Assembly: GCA_903813345.2 (NCBI GenBank)
Contig: CAIIXF020000010.1
Coordinates: forward strand, 4,269,169 to 4,333,168
Source of the DNA: Owenia fusiformis
Taxonomy: Eukaryota; Annelida; Polychaeta; Sabellida; Oweniidae
Direction of reading: 5' to 3'
Length of the DNA stretch: 64,000 nt
Shown: one piece after another, positions 34,197 to 46,869 of the stretch
How the letters are laid out: each line of letters opens with the position of its first letter
Position numbering within the stretch: position 1 is the stretch's first letter
Translations under genes and position numbers: made by a program
Notes under the pieces: generated by a model
What the model saw: the letters and a program-made list of their open reading frames with translations, nothing else
What the model was told of the DNA's origin: nothing
Database searches by the model: none

Positions 34197-37100
34197 ATGA
34201 TGGCCACACAGAGACAACGCCGGTGTCGAGAGTACACTGGTCCAACACCTCATTCAGTGGCAATCGTAAGTATAAATTGATACCATTCTTCATCTGCCAT
34301 TCTTTCTCCATGTTTACAGTAGGCCTAGAGTAAGCTTAGACGAGTAAACAGAAAGATTGCATGGTGTCTGTCAGTGTATTACCAGTGTATTATAGACGAG
34401 ACTATAGGTAATTCTAAATACTGTCTTGATCAAATAGCTGGCATACAGTGCACCTACGTACATGTGTTGAGGACATTGCTTCTCTCACTTTTAGTCATCT
34501 ACATTTTTTGTCATACTGAAATCGGAGCCACAATTCAAAACAATCTAAATAATATGGAACGAGGATGGTGAAGTAATGTTGTCCATGTAATTGTATGTAA
34601 TTGTCCAACAATAACCTACATGGACGATGTTGACTCCCTGTACTCCATTACATCTGCGTATTTGTGAAGCTTGTAGGTACATGTAGGACAACATAATCAT
34701 CAGTAACTTGATGCACATGTACAATATACATCTAATAAAACATGCTGCATTCTTCAGTGCCTTCATTGAAATTTCAAAGTACATACATGTACAGTGTATA
34801 AAACTTGCCTTTAGAATAAACCACACAGTGCAGCTCAAAAACAGTAACACTGAATTGAATTCATATACCACAGATCACACGGATACTTCATAAAAATGCT
34901 GACTGTGAACTATTATTCTGTCATATATAGCCTAAATGTGCATGTATATTTTAGCACGTCGCAATTCTAAATCATGTAAATGCGCGTTATCTATATTAGC
35001 TTAGCTCATAATATTGTGCCATACATGTACTGTATGTGATATTGTATTCTTACAAAGTAAATTACCTGTAGATACTTTAACAATTGAACATGTATATCAT
35101 TCTTTATTATTTTTCATTAATACAGAGAGAAAGACCAACAAACAAAAGACCACCAGAGTACAACATCTTAGAAAGACGCAAGAAAGAACAAGCCATTGAG
35201 GAAGCTGAATCTATGACCAAGTATCAAAATCTATGTGATTTAAAAAATGACTGGGAAAAATGGACAGATAAGAAAATACAATTGAATACTGTTAAACGAA
35301 GGGTTAAAACTCTTATGCAAGCTGAGGAATTTAGCATTGAAGATAGGAGAGAAAGGTAACCACGATTTTATTCTAGATACAGTACTTTTTTTTTTTTTCA
35401 TAGTGTAAACTTTGAGGTAAAGTCAATACATTTACCGCCACCAATCGCCTTATCATACTTATATGACTGTGTATTTCTCAAATTTTGTTATCATATCCAA
35501 AATTATGATTGAAGTATATATCAGATTATATTCAAATAGTGATGTAAAATAATAATCAATATTAAGTCTTTTGAAAATAAAAAATACAGTGTTTTTGTCT
35601 CCCCAGCCAGTATCAAAAGAGCAAGTGGATGCTATACTAATCCTGTTGAAAATTCTCAAAATTTAAAGCACCTTTGTTGGTACACTCTATCAAAAGGATG
35701 AAATATTCACACATTTCAGCCAAAATGCAAATGTATCTATGAAATTAGGATTAAACATCCTTAAGTTTTTAAGTTTAATGAGACACGATGCCTATATGTC
35801 TAAAAGAAAAATGTAGTTACTCCTTTTCAAAACAATTCGTATCTTTGTCAGAATGCCCTTGTTGTTATTGTTATCAAGCCAATGACAAGAGTTAATAGTA
35901 AACTCTATATTCCAGGTTGCGTTCAATGCTGGCTGATGAGGAGCAGAGATACATTGAAGAGATGGATGCCAAAGAGGAGACAACCATAGAGAGACAGGCA
36001 AAGATGAGAGAGAAGGCAAAGTCTCTAAGGGAAAAGAGAGAACTTGAAAGATTGCAATTTGTTGATAAAATGTTGGATAAACAATGGAGGTAAGATTTAA
36101 AAATTGTCAATCACCAAGAAATCTGTTTGTGAGAAAAAAATACACTACTCTTTCTTATCAATTTTGTCGCCACTTTTAACAACATATTTTGACCCATGAT
36201 TGAAAAAGTGTCTCTCTTGCCTGTCATGTAACTAAACCTAATCCTGGCTCTTAGATCATAAATAAAACACCTTTCTCAAAAATACAAAATTTTGAAACAT
36301 AAGTGTGACTTTATCTATCTATTTTTTGGAATCATGATCATCTATTTTGTGATATATAAAGTTCTTGGATCTACACAGTATTTGAAAATTTTAATCTTTT
36401 AGGCATTTTGGGCACAAATGTGACACAAAAATATATCATATCAACTGAAAAAGCTATACTTTCCAAATAAGCCAAACATCTAATTTCTTGCTAATACAAT
36501 TTATAGGGATCAATGTGAAGAATTGCGTTCCACCCTGACTAAGCGTCACCAAGATGAAGTGTGTGCTGAACGTATGGAGCAATTGAGGCTGAAGGCAATC
36601 ATGGATGATGAGGCTCAACAGGAGGAGAAAATGTATGCAGACCTCTGGGAGCAGGACAGACTCAATAAGGCAGCTAGGGAAGAGAAGGAAGCTGTGGAGA
36701 AACATAAGAGAGATATGGAAACGTTGGACACACTGCGTATGCAGATGGCTGCACTTGAGGCACAGAAAGCTGAGGAAAAGAAACTTAAAGAAGAGGAGGC
36801 GCAGTTATTGGTAAGTATACATTTTTTATTTTTTTAAAAAACCATCAAGTATTCATTTGTTGATTGTGACCTAAACCATCAACTATTGCTGAATATTAAT
36901 GTGGCCTAAATAATCAAGTATTCATGTTTCATCTGTGACACCTGTAAACTTCAACGAATTTACTTCATGTTTTCCAGAAAGAGCAAGCTGCCTTGAGGAA
37001 GCTAGAAGAGCAGAAGGCTGCTGAAGAGAAGCGTCGTCGCCAAAAGGAAACGCATGACATGCTTGATCAGTCACTGAGAATGAAGGCCAAGAAACAAGCC

Positions 37101-38752
37101 AAGGAGCAGCAGGAGCAACTGGCATTTGATATGAAGATGCTGGAGCAGCTCCTGGAAGAGACAAGGAACGAAGCACTGGAGAATGAACAGAGAAAGGTAT
37201 AGTTGCTAGTTTGTCTGAATTTCTTGGCCTATGCATGAATTGCTTCAGTTTTGAATTACATTAATTGGCCATTTGTAGGACTTTAAATTACTTAGTCAGT
37301 TGAGTTGTGAATTGCTTTAAATCTTGAATTGAGGTGTTAAATTGTTGGGTCTTTGGGTTTTGAACTACTTGGCAATTTGAGTTTTCAATTGCCTGGCAAT
37401 TGTGGTTTTGAATTTCTTGGCCATGGGGGTTTTAAATTGCTTGTCAATAGCAGTTCATTCCTTTGTGATCAGAGCAATATGCAAAAAGGAAAACAATAAA
37501 AACCCTAAAACATTTAAAGAAGGATGAGTTCTATTGAAAAATGATGAATTTGGCTACTTTTAATGAAAAATTATAAGTTTGCACTCTTGTCATAACACTA
37601 AACCCACCTTTACTATGTTTGATATAAGCTTTATACAAACCATGCATAATTTTGATCATTTCTGGCTTATCCTGTAAATAAGGCTTGGAATATCACATCA
37701 ACTGTCATATAATTTTACAGAGAGAACTTTGTACAAACCATGCATAATTTTGATAATTTCTGGCTTATCCTGTAAATAAGGCTTGGAATATTACATCAAC
37801 CGTTATATAATTTTACAGAGAGAACTCCGTGAAGAGGACAGACGTTATCGTGAATACTTACACCAACTCATGGAGGAAGAAAAAGCAAGAGAAAAGGAAA
37901 TGGAGAAAATGATTGATGCAGAAGTGGAGAAAATGTGGCAGAAGCGACTTAAACAACGTCGTTTGGAGCGTGAGGCCAGAAAGAGGCTGTTGGAGGATGT
38001 TCTTGCAGGACGAAAACAGCAACTTGAGGCTAAAAGTGAGTTTCTCATTCATTTTATAAGTAATGAATCTGGTACATCATTCATTCTGGATCACTAATAT
38101 GCATTAGAAAAAACATTTTGGGTGTGGCATAAACACACTGTATATTTTTGTAATTTCAAATTTTAATACCCCTGGTAGTTTATACCAAAAGAACTAACTT
38201 TGTTTGCCCTAAAGGTTTGGTATAAGATTTTTATTTTGGTACATGTACATTTTTTCCTTTTTGTGGAGATTGCCCACTTTGCTATCAAGTGTATGTTTAT
38301 CCAAGTCATATTATACAGTAGAAGTTTAGAAATACTTGGACGGTGTTGTATTAAACAAATTCATTTATTTAATACATGGCATGACTTCTACATACATCAT
38401 TCATTGACATCATTTCATTGTTTCAGTGATGGAGAATGAAAAGAAGAAATTAGTTGCCCAGAAAGAACGTCAAGAGCTGCTAGATATCATTGAAACAAAC
38501 AAGCGTATTGAACGTGAGCAACAAGAGAAAATGCGACAGAAGAACCTACGTCACCAGGATGACCTCATTGGTCAAATGGACTACAATAATCGCCAGGAAC
38601 AACTCCGCCTCTTGGAGGAAAGACAAGAGCATCTTCTGTCCCAAGATGCTGAGGTTGAATATCAAAGAAAACTCAAAGACGCCCTAGATAGACCATTTAT
38701 TGATAAAGTCCATCCTGTTCGTAGGCGACAAATGAATAGCCCTATTATTTAA
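34197..38752 (+). CDS. CFAP53: Cilia- and flagella-associated protein 53
   Basis: Seven exons: 34197-34265, 35126-35355, 35916-36089, 36507-36810, 36978-37196, 37819-38035 and 38427-38752. They total 1,539 bases and 512 aa; human CFAP53 has 514. All phases close. The protein is almost wholly charged coiled coil rich in Glu, Lys and Arg, of the trichohyalin/plectin-homology type. Its N-terminus has the motif NKRPPEYNILERRKKEQ. CFAP53 is a microtubule inner protein of ciliary doublets, also found at centriolar satellites, and is needed for motile cilia and left-right asymmetry. The ATG used lies just after an RFX-like site; a second ATG follows at once. An AATAAA signal lies about 530 bp after the stop (39280). 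Intron 5 carries a duplicated splice acceptor. Confidence 0.95.
37225..37450 (+). repeat. Degenerate minisatellite in CFAP53 intron 5
   Basis: Repeated phrases of about 25-30 bp built from TTTTGAATT, GCTTGG and CAATT (for example TTGGCAATTTGAGTTTTCAA) run through the first part of the intron. Confidence 0.5.
37629..37825 (+). repeat. 98-bp tandem duplication spanning the CFAP53 exon 6 acceptor
   Basis: Two copies, about 98 bp apart, share ACAAACCATGCATAATTTTG, GGCTTGGAATAT and TATAATTTTACAGAGAGAAC. The second contains the true acceptor and first codons of exon 6. The first contains a decoy copy whose reading frame meets TAA after eight codons. Confidence 0.85.
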
Positions 38753-39808
38753 ATAATGCAAGTTTATAAAGTACAGTGCAACTCAAAATTAACAACTTAG
38801 AAATCATCTGTTAATTCTGAAGTGTACTGTATTATTACTTTAATTCTTTGTTTTGTGGATGAATTCATTTGCCATTGAACAATTCTGTTCATTTATATCG
38901 GGACATTCCTTTGAAATGAAAAACTCACCTGATTCCAAAGACAAAGCAATGTGATCACCGTTCCTTCCTTATAGATTACAAGGTAGTGTACAAGGACTGT
39001 ATACTATAGTGTTGAATGGAATCTTCAGTTTTTGTGAAGGTGCAGCTAGCTAAAGGAGAAATGTGTTAGAGACAAGATCAACAAAAATCAATCTTCTATG
39101 CCTGGGTCTCCCTTTATAACTGATTAGCTGATATGCCAGTTAAACTACTCATCACTTCATGCCAAATGTTGCTTTAACATAGAATATAGAAATATGTATG
39201 TTATGTAATATAATATAAATGTGTATATATTGTTTGAAGCACTTTTCTTACTTGCTTCAATGTATAAAATGAAATTATGAATAAAAATATATGACTTAAC
39301 TTTATTTGTTAGAGTTACCATCAAATCTTTGTCTACATGCAGTAACACTCGAATTCATCCTTGGTATTTCCAAGGACGTCCTTGGTATTTCCCAACACAG
39401 ACGTTGATTTACTTAATATTATCTTCATTATTGGTCTCAATAACACTTATAATTTTTAAAACTGATGAATAACCCTACGATAAGAAAACAACCAGCCATC
39501 CTACGAAACGTCAAAAAGAAAAAGAAATATCTCTGAGATAGAAAATCAACAACTTTGTACATTACTACCAGAGAGATGAACATTCATATAAACATATCCC
39601 ATGTTATTTTCCAATAGAGAAACCCATTGTGTCCATTGTTCTCAGGCTAGATATTTTCAAAATTGGGCTTGCTATACAATTTTCCCTTTCAGTGGTTTAC
39701 TGACATAGTACAGGAGGAGCGTTTCAAACGGTGAAAATAGGAAAACGAGTTTTTTTTTAAATGAGGAAAACTTTTTGAAAAACCAGAGACATATAAAACA
39801 TATATATA

Positions 39809-40635
39809 CAGGGTGTTAAAAAAACGCAAACCAAAGAAATCGCTATATCTTGAAAAATACTGGTTCAATTATATTCATATTTTCAGGAAATAAAGAAGAG
39901 ACTGTGTATGTATAGCTCCTGTAAATGGTTTGTTGTAAAACATGATGCCTTTGGACACCTGCTCAAAAGACAGTTGTACTAGGAAAATATGAAAAACGCA
40001 GTCAGGGGTGACTGCAACCGGAAAAAAACTGAATAACTTCCTAACCATAGTGTTTTGGCTCTTCAAATTTGGCACAAATCATCTTCATTTACTGTATGGT
40101 AAATCTGTAATGGGAAATCAAAATCACTTCAGGGACCTTACAGAAATGTTCGAAATGCTTTCAAATCACAGTCAAACGCTCTGGTTCAGGGAGACTTAAG
40201 AAGGCATTTTGACCATGACTGTAAAGTCCCTGGAGTGATTTTAATGAAACTCTACAAATTCACCTCACATTGAATGAGGATAATTTGTGCCAAATCAGAA
40301 GTGCCAAAACACTATGGTTAGAAAGTTATTTGGTTTTATTGCTGTGGCAGTCACCTCTGACTGCGTTTCCATATTTTCCTAGTACAACTGTCATTTGAGC
40401 AGGTGTCCAAGGCATCATGTTTTACAACTTACTGATAACAGGAGCTATACATACACAGTCTCTTCTTTCTTTTCCAGAAAAAAATGAACATAATTGAATT
40501 AGTATTTTCCAAGATAAAGTGATTTTCCATTCACATTTTTCGTATTTTGCTAGTACAACTGTATTTTGAGCAAGTGTCCAAGACATCATGTTTTACAACT
40601 AACTAACAACAGGGCCTATAAATACACAGTCTCTA
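39809..40635. mobile_element. Large foldback element
   Basis: It begins CAGGGTGTTAAAAAAACGC after TA. The left arm (39835-40150) pairs with the right arm (40205-40525) over some 300 bp each. Paired words include ATCCTCATT-type bases around GGCACAAATCATC/AATTTGTGCCAAAT and CAGTCAGGGGTGACTGC/CAGTCACCTCTGACTG. A partial direct repeat of the right arm follows (40532-40632). The first 25 bases have no match at the far end, so that terminus is lost or rearranged. Confidence 0.65.
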
Positions 40636-40654
40636 AATTACTGTAAAATCGGCA

Positions 40655-40840
40655 CTAAAATAGCCGCCATTTTGAAACGAGTTTTCATTTTGAAAATCAA
40701 GTTTCGAGCATAACTTCTACTGACATAGGGCACATGTGTATAACATATGAACAAAATCGGGCCAGCAGTATTTGAGTTATCGCCAAGACAGACGGATGGA
40801 CGGACGTACGGACGGAGGCGTTCTCTATATCCCTCCAAAC
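40655..40840. repeat. Interspersed repeat with GGAC microsatellite
   Basis: The phrase GCCGCCATTTTGAAA, a GAGTTATCGCC segment and a GACGGATGGACGGAC run end in CTCTATATCCCTCC. The same order of phrases closes the repeat at 57430-57600. Confidence 0.55.
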
Positions 40841-41139
40841 ACCTATGTTTTAAATACCTATGTAGTGCCACCTATAGACTGCTCAGAAATGGACTTGTCA
40901 CCATAAGGGGCGCCTAAGAGTGGTTCATTTTCATTTTTAACACTAAAAAGGAATCATTTTGCATTGGTTTGGTTGATGTACTCGAGATGTTGGATAAAAT
41001 CAATTTTTGGGGCATTTTGAAGAGCGCCCCTGGTGGTGTCACCAAATATATCACTTAAGAGTTGCCTTTTGGGGAAGTCAGCCACATATCTACTAATTAC
41101 AGGCCTCAAACCTTTTGTACTCGAGATCGATGTCAATTA

Positions 41140-42900
41140 AATCTTTGCTAGCGCCTAGGCTATTATATCTCTTTCTTGGTAATGGATAGACAGACCGCCA
41201 CAACACGGCACTCATTCAAATAAAGTAAACAGGTGAATATTGCAAATGTAATTTGCTTTATTTTCATCCATCATGTACAATAAATGTTACAATTTGATGT
41301 TGTTCTGTAACACGGTACACGTGAAATGTACACTGTTGCTCAAAAGGAACATGCCCAACCTAAATATCTAATCGGTGTTGAATTTAAAGTTTTGACAAGA
41401 CATACATAGATTATTTGCGTTGAAAAGGTCACATAGGTTATTGCAAACAATTTCAGATGCACTGTGAGAGACGGTTATATCTTGTATTTCATATGCCTAT
41501 ATAATATCTGACCATGATGACAGTTTTTACCTAATAAACCATCTTTTTTACAATGTTCAATATATTAATATTCTATTTTGCTATGCCAATTAGTTCTTGA
41601 AAGGAAAACTTATTTACTCAGATGCGAGAAGGTAATTGCCAGTTTCACCACAAGGTGGCTAATTCGGGACAGATAACATGACAGAGTATTAGAAAGTTCT
41701 CTTAAACGTGAATATTCACCAGTTTTGTGATTCAATTTCCATATTACCGCCATGTATCTGATAGTTGTACAAATTAAAATATGTCCAGTAAAAGAAAATA
41801 TTATCCGTTCAATATAAGAAAAGATATTTCACTTTTTGTGATTTCGTAACATGGGGTCTTTGGGAATCTCCCCTGCCAAGAAGTAACAATTACAAAGAAT
41901 TTTTTTAAAGTTAATGGACACTTTCTGAACCACATTTCGAGATGTAATTTTACATGTAGACTTTAAATATGATATAACTATGACTGAATTTTAATGACGT
42001 AAATCAAGATTATTTCTACTCGCATATTGTCTATCGCAATAAGATTAGTGTTCTCATTTTATTGTTATCTAACTTGTGCCATTGATTTAAGTCCATTCGA
42101 TCATCCAGATTCAGTATCTTGAAGTCGCTGGAGCAATCCACTTTTCCTTTTAGGAAATAAAATGTCGAAGCACATTCTAAGTATCCATTGAACATTAAAA
42201 TAATTTGTTTCCCTTGAAGTGAAAATAAGGTCTACATTTTTGAAATAAGTATGTTAATGGGTTCATTTACCCTTTAATATCACTTCGTGTTTGATTAATT
42301 AAATTATCACTATATTATTTTTAAGATAGTGAAGGGTCTAAAAGATACACCTGTCTCCATGGTCAAATAATATTTACAATCAAAGTTATTATGAAATCGC
42401 TTGCAACAACCAAAGTGTTTTTAGATATAACGTTAAGTAACAATTTCAACGTGACCAAAATACTTAGTTTTAATTTCACTCCAAATCTTTTTTTTTTGAT
42501 TTTGACAATTTTCCAGTGACCCAAGTTACACGAGCAACAGTGATTTGATCCAAGTAATGATTAATATTAGGGTGGATATGTTCTCTTAAACCACGTCCCG
42601 CCACTTGCAATGTTCGAGATCCAGCAACCACCGCAGTAGTACTCATACACTTTGTTATGACAGGTATCCTTCATGAATATCTGAAAATGCATTCTAGTAT
42701 ATATATTGGAACAACAGAATTTAATTTTGACACTCACGTTTTTACGTTATTTTGCTTGATTACATGTATGACTTGAGCGTATTCACTGTAGAGACAGATC
42801 AGAATGATAGATCGGTAAAATACGTAAAATACAATCTCAAGTGGAGAATCAAAACGATGGCACAGCCGCGGACTGCGACTTGCATCTGTTAAACGCAGTT
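41140..42900. other. Intergenic DNA without recognised content
   Basis: AT-rich sequence with no supported frame, no clear repeat ends and no RNA gene that I recognise. GC content rises after about 42840, just before the isolated ATG discussed in the findings. Confidence 0.4.
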
Positions 42901-43070
42901 CAGCGCCAAAATGGAAGGACATTTAGTAGTGCCTTCCATATCGATGGACAAAACTGAGACTAAATCCAAGGTATTACTCTTTATTCCATGATGGTGAAAT
43001 TCCCTGCAATCTGATTGGTCCATGTGACCTTGTATTTACACGCATTTCCACTTAGCGTTCTACCACTATA

Positions 43071-43450
43071 CAGCCCATTTCATTGTTTTATTGCGTCAGT
43101 ATAACCAAAAAAGAAATCAAAAGATCATTGTCCAATAATATATGGAAAAATATATTCCTATTGTACATAAATCTTGGATTACTTCTAGTCTAGCTAATAA
43201 AGTGTATGGCCTCTTATATTTAGATGGTTCTCTGCCATGTTATTTTCAAAAAGATTAACATGGCTGAAATTCTTTAAATTACAAGAGGGCACAGGCTTAT
43301 TGCACAAAAAACTAAATAATCTGAAATATACCAAATGTCATTCATGTACAATATGAATATTCTTTTCTATGTTTTATTGCACAATGGTCTCCTGATTTCT
43401 TATTTTTGGGGTTCTACTGACGCAATAAAACAGTGAATTCAAATGGGCTG
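43071..43450. mobile_element. TA-flanked MITE with CAGCCCATTT ends
   Basis: CAGCCCATTTCATTGTTTTATTGCG at the left is inverted at the right (CGCAATAAAACAGTG...AAATGGGCTG), flanked by TA on both sides. The element is 380 bp with an AT-rich core and no coding sequence. Confidence 0.7.
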
Positions 43451-43507
43451 TAAATGGGACACTTTTTGAAACTGAATGACTTTTTTTCAATATCACTGGT
43501 ATCTCAC

Positions 43508-43805
43508 TGAAATTTTATACAATTGACCCGTGTATTATCATCTGCTATTTACTCCAATTTGTGCTCAAAATGACCACTCTTTGCTTGCACACAGAGCCTG
43601 AGTTGAGTTGCCACTGTTTCACCAATTAACGCAAAATTGACTGTGGGAGAGCATTCCGATCTTCTTGCATACTTGCCTCTCTACTAATTGTGCCAACGTG
43701 GTGAACTTTCTGCTGTAATTCTTTCAATGCACGCCAGGAAAATTTCATACAATTGACCCGTTATGTATTATCATCTGCTATTTACTCCAAAATGACCACT
43801 CTTAA
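43508..43805 (+). repeat. Direct repeat pair around 43508-43575 and 43742-43800
   Basis: Both copies read ACAATTGACCCGT, TATTATCATCTGCTATTTAC and AAATGACCACTCTT in order, about 230 bp apart. Confidence 0.7.
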
Positions 43806-43874
43806 AATGGCACAAATTCCCCCAATTCTCTATGAATCTTCGTACAAGACTTCTTTTGTTCATATACACGGGGT

Positions 43875-44090
43875 CCCAACTACGACCGTTAATTTGAATT
43901 TTAGACCTACCAGGTGTTTCAAAATCAAGGATTGTGAGTCTCATACTGCACCGTTTTTCTTCAAACTTGTTTCATTAAAAGCAGAACTAAAATGCCTTTC
44001 TGTCAGTGCATTGCTTTATTGTACATAGTCCCTCGTTTTAGCGGTGTTTGGGTCCCCAGCTGTGTAAAGCGCTTCTCACAGCTCGTGTAC
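43875..44090. mobile_element. Half copy of the palindromic element found at 51081-51488
   Basis: ACCGTTAATTTGAATTTT, ATCAAGGATT, GAGTCTCATACTGCACCG and GTCCCCAGCTGT occur in the same order as in the left arm at 51098-51280. The mirrored right arm is missing. Confidence 0.65.
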
Positions 44091-45180
44091 TCTCAGTAAT
44101 GGTACGTTTTCCGCTTACCAAAGATCACACAAAGATGTAATCGCGCCAACATTACTTGAATTTTGATGCAAATGCGATGGTATTTCTGATTCCTTAGTTT
44201 AAATAAGGGACAAAATTACACTTTTTGTGTCAGATTTCGAATTTATGTGTGTTCATGCTAAGCTATTGGACAGCCCAGCACAAGAATGCTATGGCAGGTG
44301 TATTCCGATACTCATAGTATCTCTCTCTGTTGCATCGCAGATCCAGAAGGATAGAGATGGAGAGGGCGTGGGCGTGGCTTACCACGATGTGGCAGGTGGA
44401 GTATACTGTAGTGGTGGTGTGTAAGAATTTATAAATAATATTATAAAAAATTCTTATAGAAGCGTACTTACTGTCTGAACTTGCCACCTATCATATGGTC
44501 TGGTGGTTTGTTTTACATAAATCCAATCTGCTGGTAGGCCACCGATCCCTTCTGCGTAAGGTCCATACAAATCCCAACTAAAGTACAATAAAGGGGCGGA
44601 GAGTTTTTTACATTGTCATTCTTTGATTTTAATGCAACTTAAACCCTGTCAGGAAGACCTTTCTTTGAAATATTTGCAATTTTACGTACCAAAAAAGAAT
44701 GTCATAGTCTTTCAGAAAAGAACAGACAGTAATACCAGGGGTGAAAACGCTTAGAGTATTTTCGTGGAGTATCAAAAAATGCATTATAAAAATCGCCATC
44801 TTTATTCAAAAATTAGGTAGGTGTAATTTTATTTTGTCGTTGGTTGATGTACTTTTAGTACTTCCTCACCTGGCAATAGGCTCGTCATATTCCCTAGTAC
44901 ATTGGGGAAACATTCAATTGTCACAAATTGACGCTCAAAGCTCTAGTTTTTCAATAATCTTGGTTAACCACGGATTTTTTGTTCAAAATCAAAATATTTC
45001 TTTGTTTGACCCCACATTTTAGAAAAACTAAATAAATGGCAGTCAATTTGTAACAACGAAATGTTTTTTCCAAAGTCCCGGGAACGTGGTGAGCGCATTA
45101 GGAGGTGAGGAAACACTATAAAACGTTCACAGACTACCTAGTAAAACTACACCTACCTGTGTAATATACGAAAATATTCA

Positions 45181-45347
45181 TAGAGATTACCCTATATGAG
45201 GTTCAGGATATTGGGATTATCCCGAGGCCAAGATACTATATCTGCACAAGGGCCGTATGTCCCGAGGGTGGATAGCCTATATCTTATATTGACCAAGGGA
45301 TAATCCCAATATCCTGAACCGACTACAGGATGATCTGTTTATCCCAT
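45181..45347. mobile_element. Hairpin element GAGGTTCAGGATATTGGG (copy A)
   Basis: GTTCAGGATATTGGGATTAT and its inverse fold into a near-complete hairpin with loop region CCCGAGG...GGCCGTATGTCCCGAGG. The flank GATGATCTGTTTATCCCATA is shared with the copy at 46021-46187. Confidence 0.75.
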
Positions 45348-46020
45348 ACCAATTTTGCTCATCTGGTTCACATTGTTCGATTGGCCCAAGTTCAGTTCTT
45401 TTAGAATATTCATGTCCAGTTTTGTTTTATTGGCCGTAGTCGGATTTTTCTGTTTTAGATATTCAACCACATTTATATTCTCGAATATTTGATTATTGAT
45501 AGGAATAAGTATGTTCTTTCCCTATTTAAGTCAACAAACAGATCGCCATTGATATTCCACGGTGTATAACCCAAACGCTCCTACATGCACGACGGAGCGT
45601 TTCATTACTGAAATTAAACAAAGAAACGCTCCGGAGTAGGAAAACTGTCTGGCGGGAATGATGAGCCGTCTGACAATTTCCCCAATAATGGGAATAAGAG
45701 GTATGAGTTACATATTTCGAGTATACCATTCGATGGGTGTGATATTCATGTTGTACGTGGCTGGCTGTTGACGTTTGAAGCAATTAGGAAGAGCTGTACG
45801 AAGCAGTATAGTTATCAAAATTCAAAAACGTATTTGTCATTCTACCGGTCAAAACCCCTTTTGTCGATACATGTGATTAGTTGAGCCAAGATTAGAGCAC
45901 CAACGTATATTTTAGTTATAATTAGGCGAACGGTCCAAAAATGCACCAACATACGAATGCGATTGTGACGTCAGGCCGGGACGTGCATTAAAGCTATATC
46001 TGTCCGCTGATGAAAATATA

Positions 46021-46187
46021 TAGAGATTATCCTATGTGAGGTTCAGGATATTGGGATTATCCCGAGGCCAATATAACATATCTCTGCCCGAGGGCCGTAG
46101 GTCCTGATGGTAGATATGTTATATTGGCCATGGAATAATCCCAATATCCTGAACCGACTATATGATGATCTGTTTATCCCATATCAA
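46021..46187. mobile_element. Hairpin element GAGGTTCAGGATATTGGG (copy B)
   Basis: Same orientation and same flanks (AGAGATTA on the left, GATGATCTGTTTATCCCATA on the right) as copy A, 840 bp downstream. The loop region differs, so the arms are better conserved than the centre. Confidence 0.75.
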
Positions 46188-46263
46188 TCTTGGTCATCTG
46201 GTTCACTTTGTTCAATTATCCAAAGTTCAGAAAATTTCAAACCAACCGTGGAAATATTTTAGT

Positions 46264-46752
46264 GTATCTCATACTTGAGTGGGTTTGGGGTAGATATCAC
46301 CCGGGAATATATATCGTTTCTGAGGAGCGGGCAGGATATATTGTATATGTCCCGCTCCAGGCCAAATGCGGGCAGATATAATATATCCATCCCGCTCCCG
46401 GGAATTTTTCAAAAGTTTAAAAAAGTTTAAATATCAAAAGTTTTAATGTTTTAATTTAATTTTTTTTTTTTAGTTTAAATGTTTCAATTTCATTGTATTG
46501 AACAAAAATAATATTACGAAAATGTTAAATATAAATATCTTGTCATTTGAAAAAGGTGGAAAAGGTTATGTCTACCCTAAACCCACTCAAGTATGAGATA
46601 CACCAGTTATGCACGGTCGGTTTGGATACATGGAATATCCCTTGGGATAAACAATACATCTTCCCTCGGTCCCTTCGGTCCCTCGGGAAGATATATTGTA
46701 TATCCCTCGGGATATTCCCTGTATCCAAAACCTCCCAGTGCATAACCCCTAT
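46264..46752. mobile_element. Composite hairpin/TIR element (inverted copy 2)
   Basis: This is the reverse complement of 26459-26943. The GTATCTCATACTTGAG element (46264-46600) and the GTGCATAAC hairpin (46607-46750) stand in the same mutual arrangement. A further hairpin with GCAGATATA/CTATATCTGCCC arms follows (46795-46855). Frames on both strands mirror those of the first copy and are not genes. Confidence 0.8.
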
Positions 46753-46869
46753 ATATCCATGTCCAGTTTCGTATGCGAACGGCGATTATGACGTAGCGGG
46801 CAGATATACTATATCTGCCCACTCGGAGCGGGACGTAAAGCTATATCTGCCCACTGAAGAAAATATAAG

